NCBI RefSeq assembly: GCF_044457565.1
Contig: NZ_JBITGZ010000005.1
Span: 186,001 to 250,000 of the forward strand
Length of the DNA: 64,000 bases
From: Kitasatospora sp044457565
GTDB taxonomy: Bacteria; Actinomycetota; Actinomycetes; Streptomycetales; Streptomycetaceae
Reading direction: 5' to 3'
In this document: positions 52,255 to 59,562 of the stretch, piece by piece
Layout: every line of letters begins with the position of its first letter
How positions within the stretch are numbered: position 1 is the stretch's first letter
Position numbers and translations under genes: made by a program
Notes under the pieces: model-generated
Told to the model about the DNA's origin: nothing
The model's input: only the letters and a program-made list of their open reading frames with translations
The model's database searches: none

Positions 52255-54734
52255 GCAATGGCCTCCCTTGGCTGGCCGAAGATGTCTGAACTGGCGCCCG
52301 GCGAGGTGATGTTGACCTCGCTGTCTGCGTCCTCCGCGCGGCGCTTCTCCACGTCCGTGGCAAGGCGGATCCCGTCGAATCCCCAGCGCCCGCCTGACTT
52401 GCGCTTCAGGAATCCGCGGCTCTCCATCTCCACGCCGATCGCCCAGCCTGAGAGCGTTTCCTTACGCGTCAGGCCGGCTTCCTCGCACCAATCCGCGTAG
52501 ACACGGCGGAGCTGCATCGGAGCAACGCGGGCGCCCGACTCTTGGACGAGGCAGGCAGCGATGAACTCGGCGAGCCTGTCCTCCGACTCGCGGAAGTCGG
52601 CCGTGGCGCTGACGACCGTGGCCGGTTCGTTCAGCCCGTGCGCGTACCACTCCTGCGCACCGCGGACGGCCCACGCGAGGATGCCCTCCGCCTCCGCCTT
52701 CAGCTTCCCGGGAAGTGAGTGATCTGCGGCCGCACCGCGGAACTTCGCTTCCCACGGGATCAGCTTCACGCGGCGCCAGATGCCGTGGTCCTGCGACAGG
52801 ATCGCGGGCTTGTAGTTGCCCGCTACCTGAAGCAGGAACGCCGGCGTGTAGGTGAAAGGATTCTGGTGGAGGAAGCGCACGGTGACCGGGTCGCCGCCGG
52901 TCAGCTGCTTGATCAGGCTCTCGGCGAGTCGGGCGTACTTCTCTGTCTCCGACGCGTGGACGAGGCGCGCCCCGCGCAGTCGAGCCAGCTCCGGACTGGC
53001 CTGCCCGACGGCCGTGCGCTGCTCGAAGGTGCTGAATTCGGTCGCGGACGTGATGCCGCGGAAGACGTCACTCAGAACGTCCATGTAGACCGATTTGCCG
53101 TTCGCTCCCTCACCGTAGTGGAACACGAAACACTGCTCCCGCGTCGACCCGGTGATCCCGTAGCCGACCAACCGTTGGTTGTAGCCGGGCAGGTCCGGGT
53201 GGTTCGGGAACACCTCCATCAGGAACTGCGCCCACCGTGGTGCCTCCGCATCCGACCGGTACGCGACGTCCAACCGGCGCGTGATCATGTCGCGCGGATC
53301 GTGCGGACGCAGCTCTCCTGTCCTCAGGTTCACCGTCCCGTTCCCGACGCTCAGAAGCTCGGGGTCTGCGTCGAACTCCGACGCCTGCGCAGGCACGCCG
53401 GGGACAGACGGAAGTTCCTTCAGAATCCCGTCGATGTGCCTGTTGGTCAGCGCCTTCAGCGCCAACCGGCGCTCGAAGTCGCTGCCCTCCGCGATCATCT
53501 CCGCGCCCATGCGGTGGAGGGACCGCCGGACAGCGTCCGTTCCGCTTGTCCAGATGGTGCCGTCCCAGACGAGGAAGCCGAGCCCGGAGGCGTACCGGAC
53601 CCCTCCGCCTTGCTCCCGCATGTAGTCACGAAGGCGAACGGCCAAGCCAACGTCAGTGGAGTCGAAAGCCTCCCGCGCGGTGGACGACATCAGACTGAGG
53701 GCCGTGTCCGCGTCGTCCTGGACGTCAGGCACGGGAGCACTCACCGAGGTGGCTCGCGGCTGCTCTGCTTCCACGGCCTCCGCTTGGCGCACGGCTCGGT
53801 GGAGAGCTGCGGGAAATGCCTCCGGGTCGCCCTCGCGCCACGCCGTCAGGTCTTTCCCGTCGTGGGGAAAAGCGAGCCGCCGACCGTGGATCCCTTCGGC
53901 GAGCAGCGCACGGGCCAGCTCGTCTGTGAAGGACCGGCCAGCCCGGTCCGGGTCGCCCGCGTAAACGACGTCGCGTCCGCGGAGACCGGCTGCAAGCTCC
54001 CGGATCAGCTCCGGGTTTCGAGCGAGGCCGGCGCCCCGAATGATCACCGCGTCGTACCCACAGCCAACCGACGTCAGTCCGTCCCCGGGGCCCTCGCAGA
54101 CCAGCACGGTGTCATAGCCTGCGCCTGCACTCAGGAACCCGTACTTTGCCCACACCTTCCCCGGGAGGTTCGCCAGGCTCACCCAGCGGGCCGGGCACTT
54201 ACCGCTCAGGTCACGGCCCTGGAGTCCGCGCGTGATCCCATCGAACCCGACCAGCGGAACGGTGATCCTCGGGTAGCGGGTGAACCCGCGGCTCAACCAC
54301 GGCTGCGGACGGTCGCCCGGGGCCGCGTAGCCGACGCGCAGATCCTCCGCCAGCTCTGTGGAGATGCCGAATCGATCGGCCAAGTAGGCGACAGCTCTGG
54401 GGGACGCCGTCAGGACAGCTGCCGTCTCGTCGACGAACATCCTCAGTCCTGCGATCTCGCCCGGCCCGATCGCCTCGGGTGGTGCCGCGGACACCGTCTT
54501 CACAGCCGTACCGGGGTCGACGTCGAAGAGATCGGAGACGCTGAGCCCGAGCGCCTGGAGGATCGCGTCCTTCGGGCAGCCGGCGCGGCACACAAGCAGC
54601 AGCTTTCCGTCTTCCTTGCGCGTGAGCTTCAGGCTCGGCGTCCGGCGGTCCGCATGCACCGGGCAGTAGGCGAGATAGCCGTCATGGTCCTCCGTGACGT
54701 TCCCCAACCGCCCCAGTAGGTCCGACAGTCGCAT
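52251..54734 (-). CDS. Primase-helicase (CHC2/TOPRIM primase + P4-type D5 helicase)
   Basis: 827 residues. The zinc finger of primase is at C24-P-V-H27 and C49...C53; a TOPRIM core follows (VLVCEGPGDGLTS, YAGDPDRAGRS). The C-terminal half is a D5/P4-family helicase: D5 N-terminal domain, then Walker A in YGEGANGKSV and a conserved arginine region (HGIWRRVKLIPWEAKF). Makes primers and unwinds DNA at the fork. First gene of the polymerase operon; a UUCG-loop hairpin lies 31 bp upstream. Confidence 0.93.
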   Translation of the reverse strand: MRLSDLLGRLGNVTEDHDGYLAYCPVHADRRTPSLKLTRKEDGKLLLVCRAGCPKDAILQALGLSVSDLFDVDPGTAVKTVSAAPPEAIGPGEIAGLRMFVDETAAVLTASPRAVAYLADRFGISTELAEDLRVGYAAPGDRPQPWLSRGFTRYPRITVPLVGFDGITRGLQGRDLSGKCPARWVSLANLPGKVWAKYGFLSAGAGYDTVLVCEGPGDGLTSVGCGYDAVIIRGAGLARNPELIRELAAGLRGRDVVYAGDPDRAGRSFTDELARALLAEGIHGRRLAFPHDGKDLTAWREGDPEAFPAALHRAVRQAEAVEAEQPRATSVSAPVPDVQDDADTALSLMSSTAREAFDSTDVGLAVRLRDYMREQGGGVRYASGLGFLVWDGTIWTSGTDAVRRSLHRMGAEMIAEGSDFERRLALKALTNRHIDGILKELPSVPGVPAQASEFDADPELLSVGNGTVNLRTGELRPHDPRDMITRRLDVAYRSDAEAPRWAQFLMEVFPNHPDLPGYNQRLVGYGITGSTREQCFVFHYGEGANGKSVYMDVLSDVFRGITSATEFSTFEQRTAVGQASPELARLRGARLVHASETEKYARLAESLIKQLTGGDPVTVRFLHQNPFTYTPAFLLQVAGNYKPAILSQDHGIWRRVKLIPWEAKFRGAAADHSLPGKLKAEAEGILAWAVRGAQEWYAHGLNEPATVVSATADFRESEDRLAEFIAACLVQESGARVAPMQLRRVYADWCEEAGLTRKETLSGWAIGVEMESRGFLKRKSGGRWGFDGIRLATDVEKRRAEDADSEVNITSPGASSDIFGQPREAIA

Positions 54735-54765
54735 ATGGTCTCCTCTCCTCCGGGCATTGCAAAGC

Positions 54766-54791
54766 GGGGCGCCCTCCGAAGAGAGCGCCCC
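54766..54791 (-). terminator. UUCG tetraloop hairpin terminator
   Basis: Stem of 7 bp, one mismatch and 3 bp (54766-54776 with 54781-54791); on the leftward transcript the loop is C(UUCG)G, very stable. It separates the gene ending at 54816 from the primase gene. Confidence 0.65.
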
Positions 54792-54815
54792 AATGAGTTG
54801 GTCAGTGCTGTGCGG

Positions 54816-55022
54816 TCAGTCCTCGCGGTCGACGTCCGCGTACTCCACCGACGTCACGACGGCGCCGTATGCGGTGTAGCCGCTCGCATGCTTGTCGCCG
54901 CGAGCGAGAGCGTGCGCCACCCAGCTGGAGAGGTCGGAGGGGGACATATCATCGCCTTCCCACTCGTCCCCGTCCTCGTTGACGACCAGCGACGCGGTGA
55001 AGTTGATCGTTGCCTGTCGCAC
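54816..55022 (-). CDS. Hypothetical acidic protein (68 aa)
   Basis: RQATINFTASLVVNEDGDEWEGDDMSPSDLSSWVAHALARG: a beta strand, acidic turn and helix. GTG start at 55022, GAGAGGGG upstream. Confidence 0.58.
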   Translation of the reverse strand: MRQATINFTASLVVNEDGDEWEGDDMSPSDLSSWVAHALARGDKHASGYTAYGAVVTSVEYADVDRED

Positions 55023-55025
55023 AGG

Positions 55026-55433
55026 TCAGTGCCCCTCTCCATGCCGGGCGATGTGGTCCGCGTACACGGTCGGCGCGATGTCCTGGAGCGTCTGCTCCGC
55101 GTCTCGGAGCCGACTGACCAGGCGGACGTCGGTCGCCAGGTCGCGCACGACGTAGCCAGCCGAGACGTTCGCCCGTCGCCGCTTCACCACGGCGCAGCCG
55201 TACGGCTGCCGGGCGTTGATCGCCTCGCGGTTGGCCTGTGCGATGTACTCGGCGAGCGTGATGCGTTGCTCGTCCTTGCACTCCGCCGCGTGGAGGTAGT
55301 AGCCGTCCAGATCTCCGATGTCTGCGCGGCCAATCTGGACGTTGCGCCGGGTCTCCGGGTTGTGGTGCTCACGGAGGTAGGCGCGGACGGCGGACTCCCA
55401 CTCGGTCCCGACGCGCTTCGACGGATTAGCCAT
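55026..55433 (-). CDS. Holliday-junction-resolvase-like nuclease (PD-(D/E)xK type)
   Basis: 135 residues: SKRVGTEWESAVRAYLREH, GRADIGDLDGYYLHAAECKDEQRITLAEYIAQANREA, YGCAVVKRRR. The E13, D(I)GD, E-x-K arrangement is the PD-(D/E)xK nuclease core used by archaeal/phage resolvases. It may resolve branched replication intermediates before packaging. Confidence 0.72.
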   Translation of the reverse strand: MANPSKRVGTEWESAVRAYLREHHNPETRRNVQIGRADIGDLDGYYLHAAECKDEQRITLAEYIAQANREAINARQPYGCAVVKRRRANVSAGYVVRDLATDVRLVSRLRDAEQTLQDIAPTVYADHIARHGEGH

Positions 55434-55743
55434 GGGCAGCTCCGCGCCGGTCGATGGCTTCGATCCACTTCACACCCACGGCGACGGCCTGGACGAGCTC
55501 CGCGCGCAGGCGCTCCGGGTCGTTCTCCGCCATGGCTTCGAAGACCTCTTCCAGGAAGACATCCCGAAAGGTGCCGCGCCCCTCCGCGAAGGCGGCGTCA
55601 CAGGCCTGGCGGTAGCGGTCGGCGACGCCCCGGCGGAACGGCTCACCGGTACCGTCGGGGAAATCCTGCTGCCCGAACAGCGCGTCTTGGGCAGCTCGTT
55701 CCGCGGCAATGTCCCGCAGGACGCTCTCTGTTGCGTCGCTCAC
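55426..55743 (-). CDS. MazG-like/NTP-pyrophosphohydrolase-like phage protein
   Basis: 105 residues: ESVLRDIAAERAAQDALFGQQDFPDGTG, then VFLEEVFEAMAENDPERLRAELVQAVAVGVKWIEAIDRR. The EEVFEA...ExxQ helices match small all-alpha NTP-PPase-like proteins of actinophages. GTG 55743 overlaps the upstream stop (GTGA). May adjust nucleotide pools. Confidence 0.68.
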   Translation of the reverse strand: MSDATESVLRDIAAERAAQDALFGQQDFPDGTGEPFRRGVADRYRQACDAAFAEGRGTFRDVFLEEVFEAMAENDPERLRAELVQAVAVGVKWIEAIDRRGAAHG

Positions 55744-55967
55744 TCGCACCACTCTCCCCACTCCAGGTAGACGACGTCGATGGATGCGTACCCGCCGGCG
55801 CGCTCCACCACGGTCTGCTGCGCCTTCGCCTGCGCCACGTTGTCGTATGGGCCGAAGACGTGGCCGGCCTTGTACGGCTCGCGCTGGAACGGGCGCGAAA
55901 GGTCGGTGCACGAGTCCTGAACCTGCACGCGATACAGGTACTTCGCGTCGGGGCGGAGGGCCGTCAC
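55740..55967 (-). CDS. Hypothetical protein (75 aa)
   Basis: YLYRVQVQDSCTDLSRPFQRE, then HVFGPYDNVAQAKAQQTVVER and VVYLEWGEWCE. A small alpha/beta protein with two coupled junctions (GTGA both ends). Unknown. Confidence 0.6.
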   Translation of the reverse strand: MTALRPDAKYLYRVQVQDSCTDLSRPFQREPYKAGHVFGPYDNVAQAKAQQTVVERAGGYASIDVVYLEWGEWCE

Positions 55968-56218
55968 GCGTCCTCCGGCCCGCTCACGTGCGCAGGCACG
56001 GACCCGTCAGCCTTGCGGAGGATCACCGTGTTGTAGCCGAACTGCCCAGTCTTCTGGGGCTGCTCCTGCCGCTTGCCCCACTGAGCGGCGGTCTCAACGG
56101 CCATCATGAGGCCGTGGCGCCCCTGAATGACGCGCCCCACCTTGACCGTGCCGCCACTCGTGGAGGCGGAGAGGATGTAGTCCCCCACCTCCACGTCGAT
56201 GCCAAACGAGTCCTTCAT
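55964..56218 (-). CDS. Hypothetical KOW/SH3-like protein (84 aa)
   Basis: MKDSFGIDVEVGDYILSASTSGGTVKVGRVIQ, then WGKRQEQPQKTGQFGYNTVILRKA. Beta-barrel character. The ATG at 56218 overlaps the upstream stop. Unknown. Confidence 0.6.
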   Translation of the reverse strand: MKDSFGIDVEVGDYILSASTSGGTVKVGRVIQGRHGLMMAVETAAQWGKRQEQPQKTGQFGYNTVILRKADGSVPAHVSGPEDA

Positions 56219-56436
56219 CAGGCCTCCACCGCCAGAACGTAGCGCCCGGTGACGTCGGTAGTCTCGGTCACCATGTGCACTGTGGTCTGTGCGGCGCCGT
56301 CCGCACCATGTGCCGCGAGCAGCCCGGAGACGCATCGACGGATCGCCCGGTGCAGCAGCTCCGGTGTCTCCTCTTCGATCACGCGCGGGAACTTCGGGTA
56401 GTAGCTGTTCGGGTTGTCCACGATTGCAGTCAGCAC
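56218..56436 (-). CDS. Hypothetical protein (72 aa)
   Basis: VLTAIVDNPNSYYPKFPRVIEEETPELLHRAIRRCVSGLLA, then VTETTDVTGRYVLAVEA. GTG at 56436 overlaps the small membrane gene upstream by 7 bp. Confidence 0.55.
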   Translation of the reverse strand: MLTAIVDNPNSYYPKFPRVIEEETPELLHRAIRRCVSGLLAAHGADGAAQTTVHMVTETTDVTGRYVLAVEA

Positions 56437-56561
56437 GGCTTGTTCTTCCTCTCCTTCAGGCGGCTCGCCAGCTCGATTAGCACGGCGAGCAGCAGCACCG
56501 CGAGGGCGATGCAGCCGGCAGCCCACAGGGCGCCGATGATGTAGATGAGCAAGCTGTTCAC
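56430..56561 (-). CDS. Tiny membrane protein (43 aa)
   Basis: VNSLLIYIIGALWAAGC, then IALAVLLLAVLIELASRLKERKNK: one or two hydrophobic helices and a basic tail. Short, but it starts at a GTGA overlap and fills the gap between two genes, so probably real. Confidence 0.55.
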   Translation of the reverse strand: MNSLLIYIIGALWAAGCIALAVLLLAVLIELASRLKERKNKPC

Positions 56562-56734
56562 AGGCACCACTTCACTTCCGCTCCGCGCGCCACGGCAGAG
56601 CCGATCGCGTCCTGGTAGCGGCTCCAGTCCTTCCGACCGGTGCAGCCGGCACGAAGGACGATCAGGTCTCCTACGCCCAAAGCCCGAACGTCGCCCAGTG
56701 CGGGGGCAGCGTCAGGCCAAATGGTGAGGGTCAC
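56558..56734 (-). CDS. Small hypothetical protein (58 aa)
   Basis: VTLTIWPDAAPALGDVRALGVGDLIVLRAGCTGRKDW, then DAIGSAVARGAEVKWCL. GTG 56734 lies 1 bp after the upstream stop. Unknown. Confidence 0.55.
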   Translation of the reverse strand: MTLTIWPDAAPALGDVRALGVGDLIVLRAGCTGRKDWSRYQDAIGSAVARGAEVKWCL

Positions 56735-56735
56735 G

Positions 56736-57467
56736 TCAGACCTTGCGAAGGGGACCGTACGAGGTCAGGACGTACTGCAACGAGCTGTGACTCCAGGCGG
56801 TCATACCGTTCATCCCCATAAGCGGCGTGCCGTCGCTGTGCAGCGTGTCCGCACTGAACTGCCAGTGGTCGCCGTCCCCGTCGCAGTACTCAGCGTCCAG
56901 GTCGTACGTCACGCCGTCGTGCGTGAAGGTGTTGGAGTCGTCCGCCCGCTCGACCTCCGACGCCTTCACGTACCATCCGCCGTCCGCGCGGGCCGTGCCG
57001 TAGTACTCATGCGCCGTGCCAGCGTGGTAGACGGCAGTGACGGTGACGACGTCACCCGCCGAGAGCTGCGAGCCCGACGGGTGGTCCTCCAGCACCCGCA
57101 CCCGGTCATCGGCCTTGATCGGCTCGTCCGCCGGGGCGGCCGTCAGATAGTTGACGCTGCTCGTCTCGTGCGAGCCGTCCGCGTTCTCCACGACGTACCA
57201 CGACCGGGCCGGGTCGTACTTGTCCACGAACGGGCCGGCCGTCACGGTGCACGGCTCGCCGTCGTGGACGACGCGGGCGCCAATCTCGAAGGCGGGGAGG
57301 ACAGTCAGGTCTGCCGCGTTCGCCGTGTACTGCCTCTCGGCGCCCTCCGCGTGGACGATGAAGTACGGCCCGCGGTGACCCTTGAACGGGCCGGCGTCGA
57401 TCACGTACCGCAGGTCACGGGACCCCCACTCCACCTTGTCGCCTGCTGCGAACGTCTGCTCCGCCAC
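56736..57467 (-). CDS. phiSA1p31-related protein
   Basis: 243 residues from GTG 57467 behind GAGGAGA. Three repeated SH3/KOW-like barrels (AAGDKVEWGSRDLRYVIDAG; IGARVVHDGEPCTVTAGPF; KADDRVRVLEDHPSGSQLSAGDVVTVTAVY), then THDGVTYDLDAEYCDGDGDHWQFSADTLHSDGTPLM, the segment I associate with proteins named after gene 31 of actinophage phiSA1. Function unknown. Confidence 0.7.
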   Translation of the reverse strand: MAEQTFAAGDKVEWGSRDLRYVIDAGPFKGHRGPYFIVHAEGAERQYTANAADLTVLPAFEIGARVVHDGEPCTVTAGPFVDKYDPARSWYVVENADGSHETSSVNYLTAAPADEPIKADDRVRVLEDHPSGSQLSAGDVVTVTAVYHAGTAHEYYGTARADGGWYVKASEVERADDSNTFTHDGVTYDLDAEYCDGDGDHWQFSADTLHSDGTPLMGMNGMTAWSHSSLQYVLTSYGPLRKV

Positions 57468-57498
57468 TGTCTCTCCTCTGTGTCCGTGCATGGCAGAA

Positions 57499-57523
57499 CC
57501 CCCGCGTCGTCGATGCGCGGGGG
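57499..57523 (-). terminator. Hairpin terminator
   Basis: 8-bp GC stem (57499-57506 with 57516-57523) between the gene ending at 57540 and the phiSA1p31-related gene. Confidence 0.6.
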
Positions 57524-57539
57524 CTCGGTTCGGGGTTGG

Positions 57540-57821
57540 TCAGGCTGGCGGTGAGGTCGGCACGTTGTAGCCGGTCACGGCGAAGTGCTCCGCGGCGATC
57601 TCCACGATCTTCCGCGTCTTCCGCTGAATGTGCCCGGAGTCCCGGCCCGTCGGCTGGACGACCAGCTCCGGGTAGCTTCGCCCCTTGGAGTCCTTGATGT
57701 TGTGGATCTCCCGGACGATGCCCTCAGAGTTGCGGACGGTGTTGCCCTGACGGGACGGGTAGACCCCGACGGATCCCACGCGGATGTCCTGGCCGGTGAA
57801 GTCGGTGAGCTTGCGGCCCAT
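57540..57821 (-). CDS. Hypothetical KOW-like protein (93 aa)
   Basis: MGRKLTDFTGQDIRVGSVGVYPSRQGNTVRNSEGIVREI, then YPELVVQPTGRDSGHIQRKTRKIVEI. A small barrel. GAGGAGAG before the ATG, 39 bp after hairpin H5. Confidence 0.62.
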   Translation of the reverse strand: MGRKLTDFTGQDIRVGSVGVYPSRQGNTVRNSEGIVREIHNIKDSKGRSYPELVVQPTGRDSGHIQRKTRKIVEIAAEHFAVTGYNVPTSPPA

Positions 57822-57859
57822 GCTCTCTCCTCTGTCTGCTTCTTCAGTACGATGTGGAA

Positions 57860-57900
57860 GCGCCCGGCCCTGCCGTCCTCTACTCGGCGGGACCGGGCGC
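57860..57900 (-). terminator. Conserved-loop hairpin H5
   Basis: 16-bp stem (57860-57875 with 57885-57900), loop AGUAGAGGA on the leftward transcript, one G-U and one mismatch. 12 nt after the stop at 57913. Confidence 0.75.
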
Positions 57901-57912
57901 GTCTGTGTGCCG

Positions 57913-58635
57913 CTATGCGGCAGCCGGCAGGGCTTCCGGAGCGGAGTAGGCGCCCAGGACCTTGATCACCGGCTTGTTGTAGGCGACCTGCGTCCCCTTC
58001 TTCGGTCCGGTCTTGATCGTGAACTCGACGGTTTCCAGGGAGAGTCGGGCACGGGCTGGTCCGCCGACGTCGTCGAGCGCCTGGAGGATCTCGTGCCAGA
58101 CCTTCGCCAGGTCCCAGGCGCCGAAGCGGGCTCGGAAGATGCCGAGGTCGGGATCGTCGGCCAGGCGGAACTTGATCCCCAGGTTCGGCTTCGGCCCCTT
58201 GCCGCTCTTGGCGAGCAACTTGCGGTCCACGAGCAGCGCCGGGCAGCCGCAGGGCTGTCCCTTCTGTTCGTCGTCCAGGAACTCCACGCCGTCGCACCAG
58301 TGAATCGGCTCGCTGCCGACGGATCCGTAGAGCCGCATGTCGCTGGTCAGGGCGTCCGCGCTGTCGATGATGATGCTGACCGATGCGGCCTCCGTCAGGA
58401 TCTCCGTGGAGTCCTCCGCGTCGGTGTCCCACTCCGTCGGCTCACCGCCGAAGAGCTCCGCGACGCGCGCAGCCACGACCGGATCGCCGGTGGTGATCCG
58501 CCACTCGTTCAGGGACTCCGGCCGCCGACCGACCATGCGCCCGGAGCGGAAGCGACCCACGACATCATCCGCGAAGGATGCGCGTGGCGCAGGTCGGGCG
58601 TCGGGGTCGGTTTCGAAGATTCGCAGTCCTGCCAT
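57913..58635 (-). CDS. Probable recombination directionality factor (phiC31 Gp3-like)
   Basis: 240 residues: MAGLRIFETDPDARPAPRASFADDVVGRFRSGRMVGRRPESLNEWRITTGDPVVAARVAELFGG, then a middle domain with CDGVEFLDDEQKGQPCGCP and FRLADDPDLGIFRARFG. Size and motifs match the actinophage family to which the phiC31 integrase partner Gp3 belongs; Gp3 binds a serine integrase and switches it to excision. No integrase is in the window, so this would imply a large serine integrase further along. It has its own promoter-like box E2. Confidence 0.65.
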   Translation of the reverse strand: MAGLRIFETDPDARPAPRASFADDVVGRFRSGRMVGRRPESLNEWRITTGDPVVAARVAELFGGEPTEWDTDAEDSTEILTEAASVSIIIDSADALTSDMRLYGSVGSEPIHWCDGVEFLDDEQKGQPCGCPALLVDRKLLAKSGKGPKPNLGIKFRLADDPDLGIFRARFGAWDLAKVWHEILQALDDVGGPARARLSLETVEFTIKTGPKKGTQVAYNKPVIKVLGAYSAPEALPAAA

Positions 58636-58712
58636 GTGTCTGCCTCTCGTCGGCTGCATTTGCGTGCACTCTGTACGGGAGGCCGTGTCCTCCTCCCCGG
58701 TGGTGCAAGGGA

Positions 58713-58744
58713 GTTACTGGGGAATTCAGCCGTTCTGTTTGCCC
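58713..58744 (-). promoter_or_regulatory. Phage promoter-like box E2
   Basis: Second copy of the 32-bp box: GGGCAAAC...TTCCCCAGTAAC on the leftward strand, 78 bp before the Gp3-like gene and just after palindrome P3. Confidence 0.6.
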
Positions 58745-58751
58745 TGCGTCG

Positions 58752-59000
58752 TCAGTCCCGCACATCGATATGCGGGGCCTGAGGGCCGTACAGGTGGGCG
58801 TACAGCCACAGCGCACCGCCCAGGAATGCGACCTGTCCCGCGCGGGCGTGGAGGGGCCGCCGACGGATCCCGAGGACCGTCCGGAGGTGGCTCGACAGGG
58901 GCGCGTCCGGGTGGCGGGATCGAAGGGCAGCCGTCTCCGCCACGGCGAAGAAGCCGGCCCACGTCAGCCAGACGCAGGACCAGCGCGTGCGGGGGCTCAT
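58752..59000 (-). CDS. Small membrane protein (82 aa)
   Basis: MSPRTRWSCVWLTWAGFFAVAETAAL, then HARAGQVAFLGGALWLYAHLYG: two hydrophobic segments. The last codons overlap palindrome P3. ATG 59000. Unknown. Confidence 0.55.
   Translation of the reverse strand: MSPRTRWSCVWLTWAGFFAVAETAALRSRHPDAPLSSHLRTVLGIRRRPLHARAGQVAFLGGALWLYAHLYGPQAPHIDVRD
58756..58777 (-). terminator. ATCGAT-centred palindrome P3 (variant)
   Basis: Same as P1/P2 with two changes; one of them becomes a G-U pair on the leftward transcript, favouring an RNA hairpin. Between the membrane gene and box E2. Confidence 0.5.
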
Positions 59001-59344
59001 GACCGTGCCGCGTGCGGAAATTGAGTTGCAGCGCACCACGCGGGCTCGGTAGCTTGGGCCCTGAAGCCGCGTCTCCTCAGGCGATAGTAGATATCAGCCA
59101 GCCGAGACAGGGTCACTGCCGTGAGCCGTTCAGCCTCCGACTGCCGAACGTCACCGCATACCCGCAGGCACCCCATGTGTACATGCATAGACGTACCTAC
59201 TTTCAAGTACCCAAGTTGCCGGGGGCACACCGCCCTCCGCTGAGTCTCCGATCGTCGGCAGGAGCTCAGTTCAGACCACGTTTCGTGGTCGGACTGAGCC
59301 TGCCCACGCCCAGTCCGGCCATCACCGGGAAGGGCTAATCGATC
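59001..59344. other. Divergent intergenic region
   Basis: 344 bp without a supported gene. Contains ATGTGTACATGCAT and TACCTACTTTCAAGTA (about 59,175-59,215), locally AT-rich, probably the promoters for the leftward membrane gene and the rightward small gene. Confidence 0.4.
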
Positions 59345-59512
59345 TTGATCAGTGCCGTGATCCTGTGGATTCTTGCCGCAGCTGGCGTCGTAGATTTCCT
59401 CGGCCACTACGTGCTACCCCAGGTCTTTAAGGCGGTAGCCGCCGCTGACGAAGCCTGGGAATCGCTTGTGCGCGGTTGGCGCGAACGGCGCTCCGAGCCG
59501 CACGGCGACTAA
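59345..59512 (+). CDS. Small rightward membrane protein (55 aa)
   Basis: From TTG 59345: ISAVILWILAAAGVVDFLGHYVLPQVFKAVAAADEAW, then a basic tail. GGGAAGG lies upstream; a GTG four codons in is an alternative start. One helix. The only rightward gene between 37.4 kb and the window edge; a strong hairpin follows. Confidence 0.5.
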   Translation: MISAVILWILAAAGVVDFLGHYVLPQVFKAVAAADEAWESLVRGWRERRSEPHGD

Positions 59513-59522
59513 GTAAGCTGCC

Positions 59523-59559
59523 GGGGTGGAGGCCTGGACGCACTGCCAGCCTCCACCCC
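59523..59559. terminator. Bidirectional hairpin terminator
   Basis: Perfect 11-bp stem (59523-59533 with 59549-59559) between convergent genes ending at 59512 and 59563. Confidence 0.75.
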
Positions 59560-59562
59560 TGC

